Positions 1 through 7,978 of a stretch of DNA of 25,604 nucleotides are shown one piece after another. How positions within the stretch are numbered: the first letter of the stretch is position 1; every line of letters starts with the position of its first letter. The DNA lies in the NCBI GenBank assembly GCA_003561145.1, contig PWXL01000076.1:1-25604 (forward strand), in the 5' to 3' direction. Both the position numbers and the translations under genes were made by a program. The notes beneath the pieces are model-generated. The model worked only from the letters and a program-made list of their open reading frames with translations. It was not told the DNA's origin and made no database searches. The DNA comes from Candidatus Atribacteria bacterium (GTDB lineage Bacteria; Atribacterota; Atribacteria; Atribacterales; Atribacteraceae).

Positions 1-458
1 AGGGCAAAGCGTGCCCTGGCAACCCATGTATACATAACACGGGGCCAGGATATGAGCAACACCGCCCGCGCCACCAGGGCAGGGTTAAATATGTTCTGAC
101 CTAAACCTCCGAAAATCTGTTTCCCGAGAATAATGGCAGTACCCCCTCCCGCCACCGCTAACCAAAATGGCGCTCCCGGGGGAAGTGACAAACCGAGCAG
201 CAAACCGGTAACCAGGGCGCTCCCATCCCGGAGAGAGACCGGCCGGCGGAAAATTTTACAATCGAGGTATTCGAAAGCCAGGCAGCTCAGTATCGACCAC
301 AACAGGGGTAAGAAACCGCTCCAAAAACCAAAAATGTACATTCCCCATACTGCTGCAGGTATGAGCGCTATAACCACTTGACGCATAATCCATGGAACAT
401 CGGTTACATCTCTGATATGGGGGGAGGGACTGAATACGAGGTCGGCCTTTTCTTCCAT
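1..458 (-). CDS. rnfD: RnfD, Rnf ion-translocating complex membrane subunit (5' part only)
   Basis: Partial gene running off the left edge; I translated it by hand from the ATG at 458-456, giving about 152 residues. RnfD is a membrane subunit of the Rnf complex, which couples ferredoxin:NAD+ electron transfer to Na+ or H+ transport and carries a covalent flavin. Visible family marks are RDGSALVTGLLLGLSLPP, then a hydrophobic helix, then FGGLGQNIFNPAL, which is typical of RnfD/NqrB N-terminal halves. Several hydrophobic helices are present. The flavin-attachment Thr lies in the missing C-terminal half. The start has an AGGAGG-type ribosome site inside the end of rnfC and lies one base after the rnfC stop, so the two are translationally coupled. 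The C-D gene order is the standard rnf order. Confidence 0.9.
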   Translation of the reverse strand, partial: MEEKADLVFSPSPHIRDVTDVPWIMRQVVIALIPAAVWGMYIFGFWSGFLPLLWSILSCLAFEYLDCKIFRRPVSLRDGSALVTGLLLGLSLPPGAPFWLAVAGGGTAIILGKQIFGGLGQNIFNPALVARAVLLISWPRVMYTWVARARFA

Positions 459-459
459 G

Positions 460-1788
460 TCATTTCCCTCCTTTTCTTGAGCGACGTCCAATTTCAGCCT
501 TGGCGTATTTAATGTGTTGAGTAAGGGGAATGCCGGATGGACAACCGTACGAGCATATTCCACACTCCATACAATCAAGGGCATACCAAGCGCGGGCCTG
601 CTCGAAGTCACGAAATTCTGAGAACCTGGCCAAATCACTCGGTACGAGGTGCATGGGACAAGTAGTCACACATCTTCCGCAACGTATACAGGGATATTCG
701 CGCTTTTCATGAAGCTTTCGCGTCAGAACAAAACCGGATGTCCCCTTGATAACCGGAATCTCCATGCTCACCTGGGCAATACCGGTCATGGGACCACCCA
801 TGATAATCTTGAGGGGTTGACTGGAAAGACCTCCGGATAATGCCAGCAATTCAGCCAGGCGTATACCGAGAGGTACCTCTATATTAGCGGGGGATGTCAC
901 ACAGTCTCCCGTCAATGTAATCACCCGATCGACAAGAGGGAGCCCTTTGTGCGCCATCCGCCCGATGTAGGCGGCAGTCTGGACATTGCTCACCACCACC
1001 CCAACGTCCAGCGGGAGACCGCCGGGAGGAACCTCCCGTCCCAGCAAGGAAAGAATGAGATGTTTTTCCGAACCCTGGGGATACATCGTAGGAAGCGCCC
1101 GTACTGCACATTCAACTGGTACTTCGGATGCCGCATCCCTCAGAGCGGTAATACAATCAGGCTTGTTATCCTCGATACCCACCAATATCTTTTGTGCACC
1201 ACAGGCCCTGCGCAGTATACGGGCACCCAACCACACCAATTGGGGGCGTTCCACCATCACCCTGTGATCTGACGTGAGATATGGTTCGCACTCAGCGCCG
1301 TTGATAACCAGGGTATCTATTGTTTTTCCTTCCGGGGGGGTCACCTTCACATGGGTTGGAAAAGCGGCTCCTCCCAGCCCTACCATGCCGCCTTCCCGAA
1401 TCCAGTCGCGGAAAAAAGCAGGATCACGTGATTCTATCTCATCTGCTTGGACCGGATCTGTCCTTTCCTCTTCACCTGTGCCGTCATTTTCAATGACCAG
1501 GCAAGAGAAGGTTCCACGGACAGGATGAGGACAGTCTTGCATACCGGAAACCACGCCGGCAACAGGAGAATGAAGCGGTGCGGCCACGAAGGCATGTACA
1601 TCAGCAATCTTTTGCCCCCTCTTCACCTTATCGCCCTTTTTGACCAGGGGCTCGAGCGGAGCACCTGTGTGCTGAAGCAACGGAAGGTATACTTTTTCCG
1701 GTTGGGAGAGCGCCCGGATCGCTTGTGCTCGGGTTCTTTCCTTGAAAGTAGGAGGGTGAATACCTCCCTGGAACGTTTGTGTCTTCAT
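460..1788 (-). CDS. rnfC: RnfC, Rnf complex iron-sulfur/NADH-side subunit
   Basis: 442 aa, near the short, Firmicutes-like size for RnfC (it lacks the long repeat-rich tail of gamma-proteobacterial forms). RnfC is the peripheral subunit thought to pass electrons to NAD+. In order: an N-terminal beta-barrel domain starting FQGGIHPP (residues 6-13), a nucleotide/flavin-binding region with GLGGAAFP, an SLBB-type segment, and two C-terminal 4Fe-4S motifs, CxxCxxCxxxC at C367/C370/C373/C377 and at C406/C409/C412/C416. The ATG at 1788 follows a GGGAGGG ribosome site. Upstream accC ends 71 bases away with no convincing terminator, so read-through from accC is likely. RnfD follows one base downstream. 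G, E, A and B subunits would lie outside the window. Confidence 0.95.
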   Translation of the reverse strand: MKTQTFQGGIHPPTFKERTRAQAIRALSQPEKVYLPLLQHTGAPLEPLVKKGDKVKRGQKIADVHAFVAAPLHSPVAGVVSGMQDCPHPVRGTFSCLVIENDGTGEEERTDPVQADEIESRDPAFFRDWIREGGMVGLGGAAFPTHVKVTPPEGKTIDTLVINGAECEPYLTSDHRVMVERPQLVWLGARILRRACGAQKILVGIEDNKPDCITALRDAASEVPVECAVRALPTMYPQGSEKHLILSLLGREVPPGGLPLDVGVVVSNVQTAAYIGRMAHKGLPLVDRVITLTGDCVTSPANIEVPLGIRLAELLALSGGLSSQPLKIIMGGPMTGIAQVSMEIPVIKGTSGFVLTRKLHEKREYPCIRCGRCVTTCPMHLVPSDLARFSEFRDFEQARAWYALDCMECGICSYGCPSGIPLTQHIKYAKAEIGRRSRKGGK

Positions 1789-1859
1789 GTCTTATTTCCC
1801 TCCCTGTGCTCAAAAAGATCGTTTCCCGGGCCAGGGTATATCGATATTACCGCTGGTAT

Positions 1860-3203
1860 TTAACCGCTCACCTCCTCTTCCAGAAAGCGGGTATGAAAGA
1901 GGCCACGGGCAAAATCCTCATTTTGCATAATCTTCAGATGAAACGGTATGGTTGTAGGCACTCCTTCCACTGTAAAAGATTGCAGCGCTTCCATGGCTCT
2001 ACGCACAGCAAAGGATCGATCGACATCCCATACCACCAGTTTTGCAATCAATGAATCATAATAAGACGGTATACGATACCCGGAATAGCAGTGTGAATCA
2101 ACCCGAATTCCAGGTCCACGCGGGATATCAAAAATCTTTACTGTCCCCGGGGTAGGGATAAAGTTACGAAAGGGATCTTCAGCATTTATACGCATCTCCA
2201 GGGCATGTCCCTTGAAGCTTACATCCTCCTGTTTCATGCCGAGAGATCCACCGGCTGCCAGGCGAATCTGCTCCCGAACAATATCAACCCCGGTTACCAT
2301 TTCAGTGACCGGATGCTCCACTTGTACCCGTGCATTGAGTTCCATAAAATAAAATTCACCTTCTTCGTTCACTAAAAACTCCAAGGTACCGCATGAGGTA
2401 TACCCCAAGGCTTGTGAGGCTTTGACCGCCGCATCCAATATTTTTTCCCGTAATTCCGGAGCTATGCCCGGAGAGGGAGCTTCTTCCAGGATTTTTTGAC
2501 GGCGCCTTTGTAAAGAGCACTCTCGTTCACCTAAATGAATAGTTGAACCCTTTGTATCCGCCAGAACCTGTACCTCCACATGACGCGCTCGTTCCATGAG
2601 CTTCTCTATGTATACCTCCCCGCTGCCGAAGGCGAGTGAGGCCTCACGGCATGCGGAAGAAAAGGCATTCTCCAGTTCCTGTTCGTCCCGCACAACCCTG
2701 ATACCCCGTCCTCCTCCCCCAAGGCTAGCCTTGATAAGCAGGGGAAAACCGGTCTGTTCGCTCATAAGGCGAGCCTGATCACAATCACTCACAGGCTCCA
2801 GGGACCCCGGTACCACCGGGACACCCGCATCAGACAGTTTCTGCTTGGCGGTATGCTTATTTTTCATGGTTTTCAACACATCCACCCCGGGCCCTATAAA
2901 TGTAATGCCCTCTTCGGCCAACCGCTCGACAAAAGCAACATTTTCAGATAAAAAGCCATAGCCCGGATGCACCGCATCAGAGCGGGTCAACCGGCATGCT
3001 TCGATTATCTTTTCCACGTTGAGATAGGTTTGGCTTGGTGCGTCACCACCCAGAGAAACCTTCTGGTCAACAAAGTGTAAGTGCAACAGGTTTCTATCGG
3101 CATCGGAAAAAATTCCCACTGTTTTCAATCCCAATTCCCTGCAGGCCCGAACCACCCTCAGGGCTATCTCTCCCCGGTTGGCGATCATGACTTTCTCAAA
3201 CAC
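1860..3203 (-). CDS. accC: Biotin carboxylase (AccC family)
   Basis: 447 aa from the chosen start, a normal size for a stand-alone biotin carboxylase. It carboxylates biotin on a carrier protein using ATP and bicarbonate. N-terminal FEKVMIANRGEIALR, the Gly-rich ATP-grasp loop GGGGRGI, the MELNARVQVEHPVTEM active-site segment and HPGYGFLSEN are all present. The longest frame begins at GTG 3212, but the GTG at 3203 has GAGG six bases upstream and matches the usual family N-terminus, so I use it. No biotin carrier (accB) or carboxyltransferase gene is adjacent, so its partner could be an acetyl-CoA, pyruvate or other acyl-CoA carboxylase; the sequence alone does not decide. It lies 39 bases after ktrB and 71 before rnfC on the same strand. 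Confidence 0.9.
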   Translation of the reverse strand: MFEKVMIANRGEIALRVVRACRELGLKTVGIFSDADRNLLHLHFVDQKVSLGGDAPSQTYLNVEKIIEACRLTRSDAVHPGYGFLSENVAFVERLAEEGITFIGPGVDVLKTMKNKHTAKQKLSDAGVPVVPGSLEPVSDCDQARLMSEQTGFPLLIKASLGGGGRGIRVVRDEQELENAFSSACREASLAFGSGEVYIEKLMERARHVEVQVLADTKGSTIHLGERECSLQRRRQKILEEAPSPGIAPELREKILDAAVKASQALGYTSCGTLEFLVNEEGEFYFMELNARVQVEHPVTEMVTGVDIVREQIRLAAGGSLGMKQEDVSFKGHALEMRINAEDPFRNFIPTPGTVKIFDIPRGPGIRVDSHCYSGYRIPSYYDSLIAKLVVWDVDRSFAVRRAMEALQSFTVEGVPTTIPFHLKIMQNEDFARGLFHTRFLEEEVSG

Positions 3204-3242
3204 ACTACTCACCTCGTAACAATCTCACGTTTTCTTCTGATT

Positions 3243-4610
3243 TTATACAGGGAGGTTTTCCTCCGGGTACACCAAATAATCATAAGGCCGTCTGTGCCAT
3301 CGTAACATTAAGAGAGAAAAGAACCCCACTCTTCCTATATACATGGTAATAATAATCAAAAATTTGTTCAAACTCAAAAGTTCGGCGGTTACACCAGTAG
3401 ACAGGCCGACAGTGCCGAAAGCCGAGACAACCTCAAACAAAGTATCTATAGGAGTAAAAGGCTGGATCAACATAATGGCAACAACCACCCCCAACACGTA
3501 CAGCGATGCAACCACAACCAGTGATATCGCCCTGTTTGCGGTAAGCTGAGGAATTCGCCGGTTGCATATTTCCAAAGTCTTCTTTCCCCGTAAGGCGGAA
3601 TGCACGAATCCCACTAAAATGGTAAATACTGTGGTTTTCACACCTCCCCCCGTTCCACCGGGAGAAGCGCCTATAAACATCAAAAACATAGTTACCAGTA
3701 ACGTTGAAGGGTAAAAAAGATTTACTGAAATTGTATTGAAACCCGCTGTGCGTGGAGTGACTGAATGAAACAATCCTGCCAATAACCGCCCTCCCACCGG
3801 CAATGCCCCAAGAGTATCCGGGTTATTCCATTCAAACAAAAGAATTATACAAAAACCCGCAGCAATCAGGATCATGGTTGTCCGTAGCACGACCCGTGCG
3901 TGCAAGGTATGGGCACGTTTGTTGCGGATAATTTCCGCTATAACGATAAATCCGAGACCCCCCAGGATGATAAGCCCCACCATCACAAGGATAATATACG
4001 GGTCAAGTACGAAGTCCTCCAGGCTATCGGTAAATATTGAAAAGCCGGCGTTGCAAAAAGCTGAAACCGCGTGAAACACCGCCGTAAAAAGGGCACGCCC
4101 CGGGGGGAGATAGCGGAGAAAGGCGAAAAAAAGAAGAAGAGCTCCTACTCCTTCAACAATAAGAGTATATTTAAGGATAGTGATAGTGAAACGTACCACC
4201 CCTCCAGGACTCTCCTGGCTGAGTGATTCCTTGATAGCCAAGCGGTCACGGTATTCAATCCTGCGGCGAAAAGCAAGGGCCAGGACGGTCGTCAGGGACA
4301 TGTACCCCAGGCCCCCTGCCTGGAAGAGGAGCAGAATAACCAATTGGCCCCAGAAAGTATAAAAAGTTGCGGTATCAACCACAATAAGACCGGTGACACA
4401 CACCGCCGAGGTCGAGGTGAATAAAGCGTCAATAAAGGAGAGAGTATTCCCGGGGGTCACCATGGAAGGCAACAACAGGAGTAGTGTTCCAGTCAAAATA
4501 GTACCCACATATCCGATAAGAATAAGATTGGCTGGACTGAGGTTTCTGAAAAACTCCCCGGCTCGCGGAATTCTGGTTGTACGGCGATTACCTGTTTTGT
4601 CTCTTTTCAT
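3243..4610 (-). CDS. ktrB: KtrB/TrkH-family potassium uptake membrane subunit
   Basis: 455 aa membrane protein with four repeated membrane-pore-membrane units. The pore loops can be seen as TSAVCVTGL, HAVSAFCNAGFS, HSVTPRTAGFNT and SAFGTVGLSTG, each with the filter glycine. Overall length and the ending closely resemble Na+-dependent KtrB rather than long TrkH. KtrB needs a cytoplasmic RCK ring (KtrA), which is not in the window. The frame is open to a GTG at 4637, but that codon lies inside a strong hairpin with the G run touching it, so I take ATG 4610; its ribosome site is weak. Same strand as and downstream of the ilvE-CMD pair, upstream of accC by 39 bases. Confidence 0.88.
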   Translation of the reverse strand: MKRDKTGNRRTTRIPRAGEFFRNLSPANLILIGYVGTILTGTLLLLLPSMVTPGNTLSFIDALFTSTSAVCVTGLIVVDTATFYTFWGQLVILLLFQAGGLGYMSLTTVLALAFRRRIEYRDRLAIKESLSQESPGGVVRFTITILKYTLIVEGVGALLLFFAFLRYLPPGRALFTAVFHAVSAFCNAGFSIFTDSLEDFVLDPYIILVMVGLIILGGLGFIVIAEIIRNKRAHTLHARVVLRTTMILIAAGFCIILLFEWNNPDTLGALPVGGRLLAGLFHSVTPRTAGFNTISVNLFYPSTLLVTMFLMFIGASPGGTGGGVKTTVFTILVGFVHSALRGKKTLEICNRRIPQLTANRAISLVVVASLYVLGVVVAIMLIQPFTPIDTLFEVVSAFGTVGLSTGVTAELLSLNKFLIIITMYIGRVGFFSLLMLRWHRRPYDYLVYPEENLPV

Positions 4611-4629
4611 GTTTACGTATCTCGGATGT

Positions 4630-4664
4630 TGATACACTCCCCCCCAAAGAGGAGGAGTGTATCA
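4630..4664 (-). terminator. Strong hairpin between the CMD gene and ktrB
   Basis: Arms 4630-4645 and 4649-4664 pair over 16 positions with a 3-base loop. On the minus strand the only non-Watson-Crick pairs are two G-U; on the plus strand these are C/A mismatches, so the fold suits minus-strand RNA. It begins 3 bases after the CMD stop codon. There is no following U run, so it may attenuate, protect the upstream mRNA's 3' end or serve as a processing site rather than be a classic intrinsic terminator. Confidence 0.55.
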
Positions 4665-4667
4665 CTA

Positions 4668-5009
4668 CTATTGTTCCAAAGAATCAAGTGTTTCTTTCAC
4701 CAGGGGGAGATAGGTAAAACCGGGGCCGCCGGCCAAAGCAATGCCTACCCCGGCTGCCTCCATGACTTCTTCCCGGGATGCTCCGGCTTTACGGGCAGCA
4801 CGAACATGTATCATGATGCAGCGTTCGCAGTGGATGGCCACACCTATCCCTACTGCGATCAATTCCTTGGTCCTCGTATCCAACTCATTTTCTTCCATCA
4901 TTCCCTGGTAAAAGGTATTAAATCCTTTGAGCAGCGAGGGTGCATCTTCCTTGAGAGAACGTAAACCTTCTCTGTACGTATCGAAAAATTTCCGCGGATC
5001 TTCACCCAT
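4668..5009 (-). CDS. Carboxymuconolactone decarboxylase / AhpD-like family protein
   Basis: 113 aa, the usual size for a small CMD/AhpD-fold protein. The signature CERCIMIH (CxxC at C61/C64, with the following His) marks the AhpD-type redox-active subgroup, which acts as thiol-disulfide or peroxidase-linked proteins rather than true decarboxylases. The C-terminal part has the usual A-G-A-s-x-x-E-V-x-E helix. The ATG at 5009 overlaps the end of ilvE by 8 bases, so translation is coupled to the aminotransferase. Its substrate is unknown; the name should not be read as evidence for an aromatic degradation pathway. Confidence 0.85.
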   Translation of the reverse strand: MGEDPRKFFDTYREGLRSLKEDAPSLLKGFNTFYQGMMEENELDTRTKELIAVGIGVAIHCERCIMIHVRAARKAGASREEVMEAAGVGIALAGGPGFTYLPLVKETLDSLEQ

Positions 5010-5934
5010 TGGATTGCTCCTTTCTTACTGGTACAAGCCATTCCTGATGGTGAGGGTCGTTTCCTTTGACTACCTGGAAAAATGATTCCTGAAGAGCTTG
5101 TGTTACAGGTCCGGGTACTCCTTTCCCAACCGGTCGCCCATCAATAACCACAATAGGGGTGACCTCGGCAGCCGTACCGGTAAAAAAGGCCTCGTCGGCT
5201 ATATAAAGGTCATCCCTGGTACACAGGGTTTCTTCTACCCGGTAGCCGGCCTCCCGCGCCAAGGTTATCACTGTATCCCTCGTAATACCCAACAGTATCG
5301 AATGTGAATGAGGAGTATATATTACACCGTCTCTCACGTAAAATATGTTTTCTCCGCTTCCTTCTGAAACAAAGCCGTTGACGTCGAGCAATATTGCCTC
5401 ATCATAGCCCAACTCCACGGCTTCCATCTTGGCTAAAGAGGAATTGAGGTAGTTTGCGCTGGTTTTCGCCCGTGGAGAGCTTGCATTAATATAATTGCGC
5501 ACGTAAGAGGATATTTTTGCCCTTATGCCCTCTTTCAAGCTTTTTTCGCCCATGTACGCACCCCAGCACCATACCCCGACGACGAAGTCAACCGCGCATT
5601 CTGAAGGATCCACACCCATTTTCCCATATCCCCGAAAAACTATGGGACGGATGTAGCATTCCTCCACCCGGTTGGCCCTGATAGTTTCAAGTATTATTTC
5701 TTCTGCTTCCGAGCGGGAGTATGGAATACACATTCGAATGATGGAAGCTGACTCAAAAAGGCGGCGCACATGTTCCCTCAGACGGAAAACAGCTGCTCCA
5801 CGGTGAGTTCTGTAGCAACGTATGCCTTCAAATACCGCAGTGCCGTAATGCAAAGCATGTGTAAGAACGTGAGTTTTCGCTTCCGACCATTTCACCTGTT
5901 CTCCGTTGATCCAGATCAAATCCAGTGCCTGCAT
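5002..5934 (-). CDS. ilvE: Branched-chain amino acid aminotransferase (class IV PLP)
   Basis: 310 aa, standard IlvE length. It transfers amino groups between leucine, isoleucine or valine and 2-oxoglutarate. Visible: HALHYGTAVFEGIR near the N-terminus, Schiff-base Lys157 in PRAKTSANYLNS, the phosphate/PLP segment DVNGFVSEGSGENIF, and FFTGTAAEVTPI near the C-terminus. D-amino acid transaminase and aminodeoxychorismate lyase are sister families, but the VSEGSGEN and long-form layout favour IlvE. ATG 5934 has GGGGTGAGG just upstream and a consensus -10 box about 30 bases upstream. It is first in the leftward operon, followed by the CMD gene with an 8-base overlap. Confidence 0.93.
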   Translation of the reverse strand: MQALDLIWINGEQVKWSEAKTHVLTHALHYGTAVFEGIRCYRTHRGAAVFRLREHVRRLFESASIIRMCIPYSRSEAEEIILETIRANRVEECYIRPIVFRGYGKMGVDPSECAVDFVVGVWCWGAYMGEKSLKEGIRAKISSYVRNYINASSPRAKTSANYLNSSLAKMEAVELGYDEAILLDVNGFVSEGSGENIFYVRDGVIYTPHSHSILLGITRDTVITLAREAGYRVEETLCTRDDLYIADEAFFTGTAAEVTPIVVIDGRPVGKGVPGPVTQALQESFFQVVKGNDPHHQEWLVPVRKEQSNG

Positions 5935-5963
5935 GGCCTCACCCCTGCTGCCGATTTTTTTCC

Positions 5964-5969
5964 ATTATA
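5964..5969 (-). promoter_or_regulatory. Probable -10 box of the ilvE promoter
   Basis: Minus strand reads TATAAT exactly, about 30 bases before the ilvE ATG, which would give a leader of roughly 22 nt. No good -35 match is found at 16-18 bases; the base before the box is T preceded by CG (near-extended -10). A short leader leaves no room for a T-box or riboswitch. Confidence 0.4.
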
Positions 5970-6119
5970 ACGCAGGTGGGAAAATTACGTTTACTCAGAA
6001 AGAAATATCTTGAAAGAATTTATGAAAATATGCTGTTTCTCCGAAGCCGGAATGCAGGATGGAACATGCCGTAAGGCTTGAATAGAGATTATTTGTTTTT
6101 CACGTGGAGTACTTTTCTG

Positions 6120-6148
6120 TTTCCATTTTTTTTCTCTTGATGTATAGT
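6120..6148 (+). promoter_or_regulatory. Possible promoter of the paaK-ACT operon
   Basis: TATAGT at 6143-6148 lies 17 bases after TTTCCA (6120-6125). Predicted transcription start is about 12-15 bases before the ATG at 6169, so the leader would be very short. Each hexamer is only a partial match. Confidence 0.25.
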
Positions 6149-6168
6149 GGAAAAAATGAACACGCCCC

Positions 6169-7515
6169 ATGGATACAAAACGGGGTCAGGAGGTGAGTCC
6201 GACGTACTGGGATGAACACGCTGAAATAATCCATGAGGAAAATCTTCGTAAACTTCAATTCAACCGTTTACAAAAAACGGTCAACAAAGCCTGGTACCAT
6301 CTCCCGTATTACCGTAGAAAAATGGGTGAGGCCGGTTTTCGGAACTCCAACGATCTCCGGTCTCTTTCCGATCTTTCCCGGCTCCCCTTTACCACGAAAC
6401 AAGACTTGCGGGAGGCATACCCATTTGGTGCCATTGCCGAACCCATGAAAAACATCGTTCGAATCCACTCTTCCTCCGGGACCACCGGTACTGCAACAGT
6501 AGTAGGGTACACACATAATGATATTATCACCTGGTCGGAACTCATGGCCCGGACACTTGTTGGAGGAGGGGTAAACGAAGACGACCGCATCCAGGTGGCC
6601 TTTGGTTACGGCCTCTTCACGGGCGGCCTGGGAGTTCATTACGGGGCCGAGAAGCTTGGAGCGACTGTCATTCCCATGTCTTCCGGAAATACACTGCGCC
6701 AGATCCAAATACTCAGGGATTTCAACATCTCAGTATTGTGCTGCACCCCTTCGTATGCTTTGTACCTTGCAGAAGTTGCCCGTGATTCACATATTGATTG
6801 GGAAAACACACATTTCCGCATCGGCATTTTCGGAGCCGAGCCATGGTCAGAAGAGATGCGGGCCGAAATCGAGCGGCAACTTCCCATTCTGGCATATGAC
6901 ATCTATGGCCTGAGCGAGGTCATCGGACCCGGTGTCGCTTTTGAATGTGAGATCAGAAACGGCCTTCACGTCAGCGAGGATCACTTTATAGCCGAGGTAA
7001 TCGATCCGGCCAGCGGTGACGTTCTGCCACCGGGTGAAAAGGGAGAATTAACTTTTACCACCCTCACCAAGGAGGGAACGCCTGTTATTCGTTACCGTAC
7101 AGGGGATATCTCCTCTTTGATCTCCACTCCATGTTCCTGTGGCCGTACCATGTCACGTATCCAGAGAGTTGCCTCGCGCACTGACGATATGCTTATCATC
7201 CGGGGTGTCAATGTGTACCCCTCTCAAATCGAGAGTGTTCTTCTGCGTTTTGAAGGGATAGAACCCCACTACCAGATTATCGTGTCCCGCGAACATTATA
7301 TGGATACAGTGGATATCCATGTTGAAGTATCAAATAATATCTTTTCCGATGAAGTGAAAACCCTGGAAAATCTCAAGAAAAAAATTCTTGAAGCATTGAA
7401 AGGTGAATTAAACCTGGCCTGCACGGTGAAATTTCTGGAACCAAAAAGTATCACCCGTAGCGAAGGCAAGGCAAAACGGGTCATCGACATGCGAAAGAAG
7501 GAGGATGTGCCATGA
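6169..7515 (+). CDS. Phenylacetate-CoA ligase family protein (AMP-forming)
   Basis: 448 aa, the usual size of PaaK-type ligases. These activate phenylacetate or other aryl-acids to the CoA thioester through an acyl-adenylate. Motifs in order: ENLRKLQFNRLQKTVNKA and LPYYR at residues 24-49 (family N-terminal helix), adenylate-forming P-loop HSSSGTTGTATVV at 100-112, FGAEPWSEEM, YGLSEVIGPGVAFEC, and YRTGDISSL, followed by the mobile C-terminal domain RGVNVYPSQIES. The ATG at 6169 lacks a clear ribosome site; an in-frame GTG at 6193 follows AGGAG too closely. The next gene, a double-ACT protein, overlaps by 4 bases, a pairing known from anaerobes that ferment aromatic amino acids. Exact substrate unknown. 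Confidence 0.88.
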   Translation: MDTKRGQEVSPTYWDEHAEIIHEENLRKLQFNRLQKTVNKAWYHLPYYRRKMGEAGFRNSNDLRSLSDLSRLPFTTKQDLREAYPFGAIAEPMKNIVRIHSSSGTTGTATVVGYTHNDIITWSELMARTLVGGGVNEDDRIQVAFGYGLFTGGLGVHYGAEKLGATVIPMSSGNTLRQIQILRDFNISVLCCTPSYALYLAEVARDSHIDWENTHFRIGIFGAEPWSEEMRAEIERQLPILAYDIYGLSEVIGPGVAFECEIRNGLHVSEDHFIAEVIDPASGDVLPPGEKGELTFTTLTKEGTPVIRYRTGDISSLISTPCSCGRTMSRIQRVASRTDDMLIIRGVNVYPSQIESVLLRFEGIEPHYQIIVSREHYMDTVDIHVEVSNNIFSDEVKTLENLKKKILEALKGELNLACTVKFLEPKSITRSEGKAKRVIDMRKKEDVP

Positions 7516-7928
7516 AGCAAATCTCTGTTTTCCTGGAAAACCGGCCAGGCAGCCTGTTTTCCGTATTGGATAGACTGCGGGAATGGGAAGTGAACCTCAG
7601 GGCACTCTCCCTGGCAGATACCGCCGATTTTGGTGTACTCCGTTTTATTGTCAAAAAACCGGAAAAAGTTATTGAACTGTTAAAAAGGGACAATTTTACG
7701 GCTACCTTGACCGAGGTATTGACAGTAGGCATTGCAGACCAACCTGGCGGCTTGAGCTCCGTGGTAGGAATTCTCACCGGAGAGGGACTGTCCATAGAGT
7801 ATTTGTATGCCTTTGTGTCTCCGGAAGGAAAGGGAGCTTACGTCGTTCTTCGCGTAGAAGATTATGACAAAGCACGCATCGTGCTTGAAAGCGCGGGTAT
7901 ACCTCTTCTCGGGGACTTGTCGTTATAA
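7512..7928 (+). CDS. Tandem ACT-domain protein
   Basis: 138 aa made of two ACT domains: residues about 1-67 (QISVFLENRPGSLFSVLDRL, the ligand-loop NxPG form) and about 70-138 (VGIADQPGGLSSVVGIL, DxPG form). ACT domains bind amino acids and usually control an enzyme or regulator. It starts with ATG overlapping the ligase stop (ATGA) and has AAGGAGG eight bases upstream, so it is co-translated with the ligase and is probably its sensor or partner, perhaps responding to an aromatic or branched amino acid. That ligand is inference; nothing in the sequence names it. Confidence 0.85.
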   Translation: MKQISVFLENRPGSLFSVLDRLREWEVNLRALSLADTADFGVLRFIVKKPEKVIELLKRDNFTATLTEVLTVGIADQPGGLSSVVGILTGEGLSIEYLYAFVSPEGKGAYVVLRVEDYDKARIVLESAGIPLLGDLSL

Positions 7929-7964
7929 ACACCTGTGTGCGTAGACACACGCCCACAGGTGTTT
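7927..7964. terminator. Two-way hairpin between convergent ACT and dehydrogenase genes
   Basis: Arms 7927-7937 and 7954-7964 are perfect 11-bp complements, starting AAACACC and ending GGTGTTT, so each strand ends in a short T run. The 16-base loop can form a smaller GTGT/ACAC stem. It overlaps the last two bases of the ACT stop codon and lies 15 bases beyond the dehydrogenase stop, serving both genes. Confidence 0.65.
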
Positions 7965-7978
7965 CATACAGGTAGTGT

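Larger units (their letters stand above)
5935..6168. other. Divergent intergenic region, ilvE / paaK-like
   Basis: 234 bases between divergent genes. It holds the ilvE -10 box at its left end and a possible paaK-side promoter at its right end. At 6044-6079 there is an imperfect inverted repeat (AAGC-CGG-ATG against CAT-CCG-GCTT with one mismatch and a small bulge), which could be an operator or a chance structure. No ORF with a ribosome site is seen. Confidence 0.5.

Noticed and set aside
133..381. 82-codon plus-strand ORF at the left edge
   Set aside because: It lies wholly inside rnfD in antisense; the minus strand encodes clear RnfD motifs.
1789..1859. Possible terminator/promoter between accC and rnfC
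   Set aside because: Only a weak CCC/GGG stem with a distant T run, and no paired -35/-10 boxes; not strong enough to call.
4611..4637. GTG start for ktrB at 4637
   Set aside because: The codon is in the stem of a strong hairpin with the G run directly touching it, so a usable ribosome site is lacking.
5935..6168. T-box or riboswitch leader for ilvE
   Set aside because: The -10 box lies about 30 bases before the ATG, leaving no room for a structured leader.
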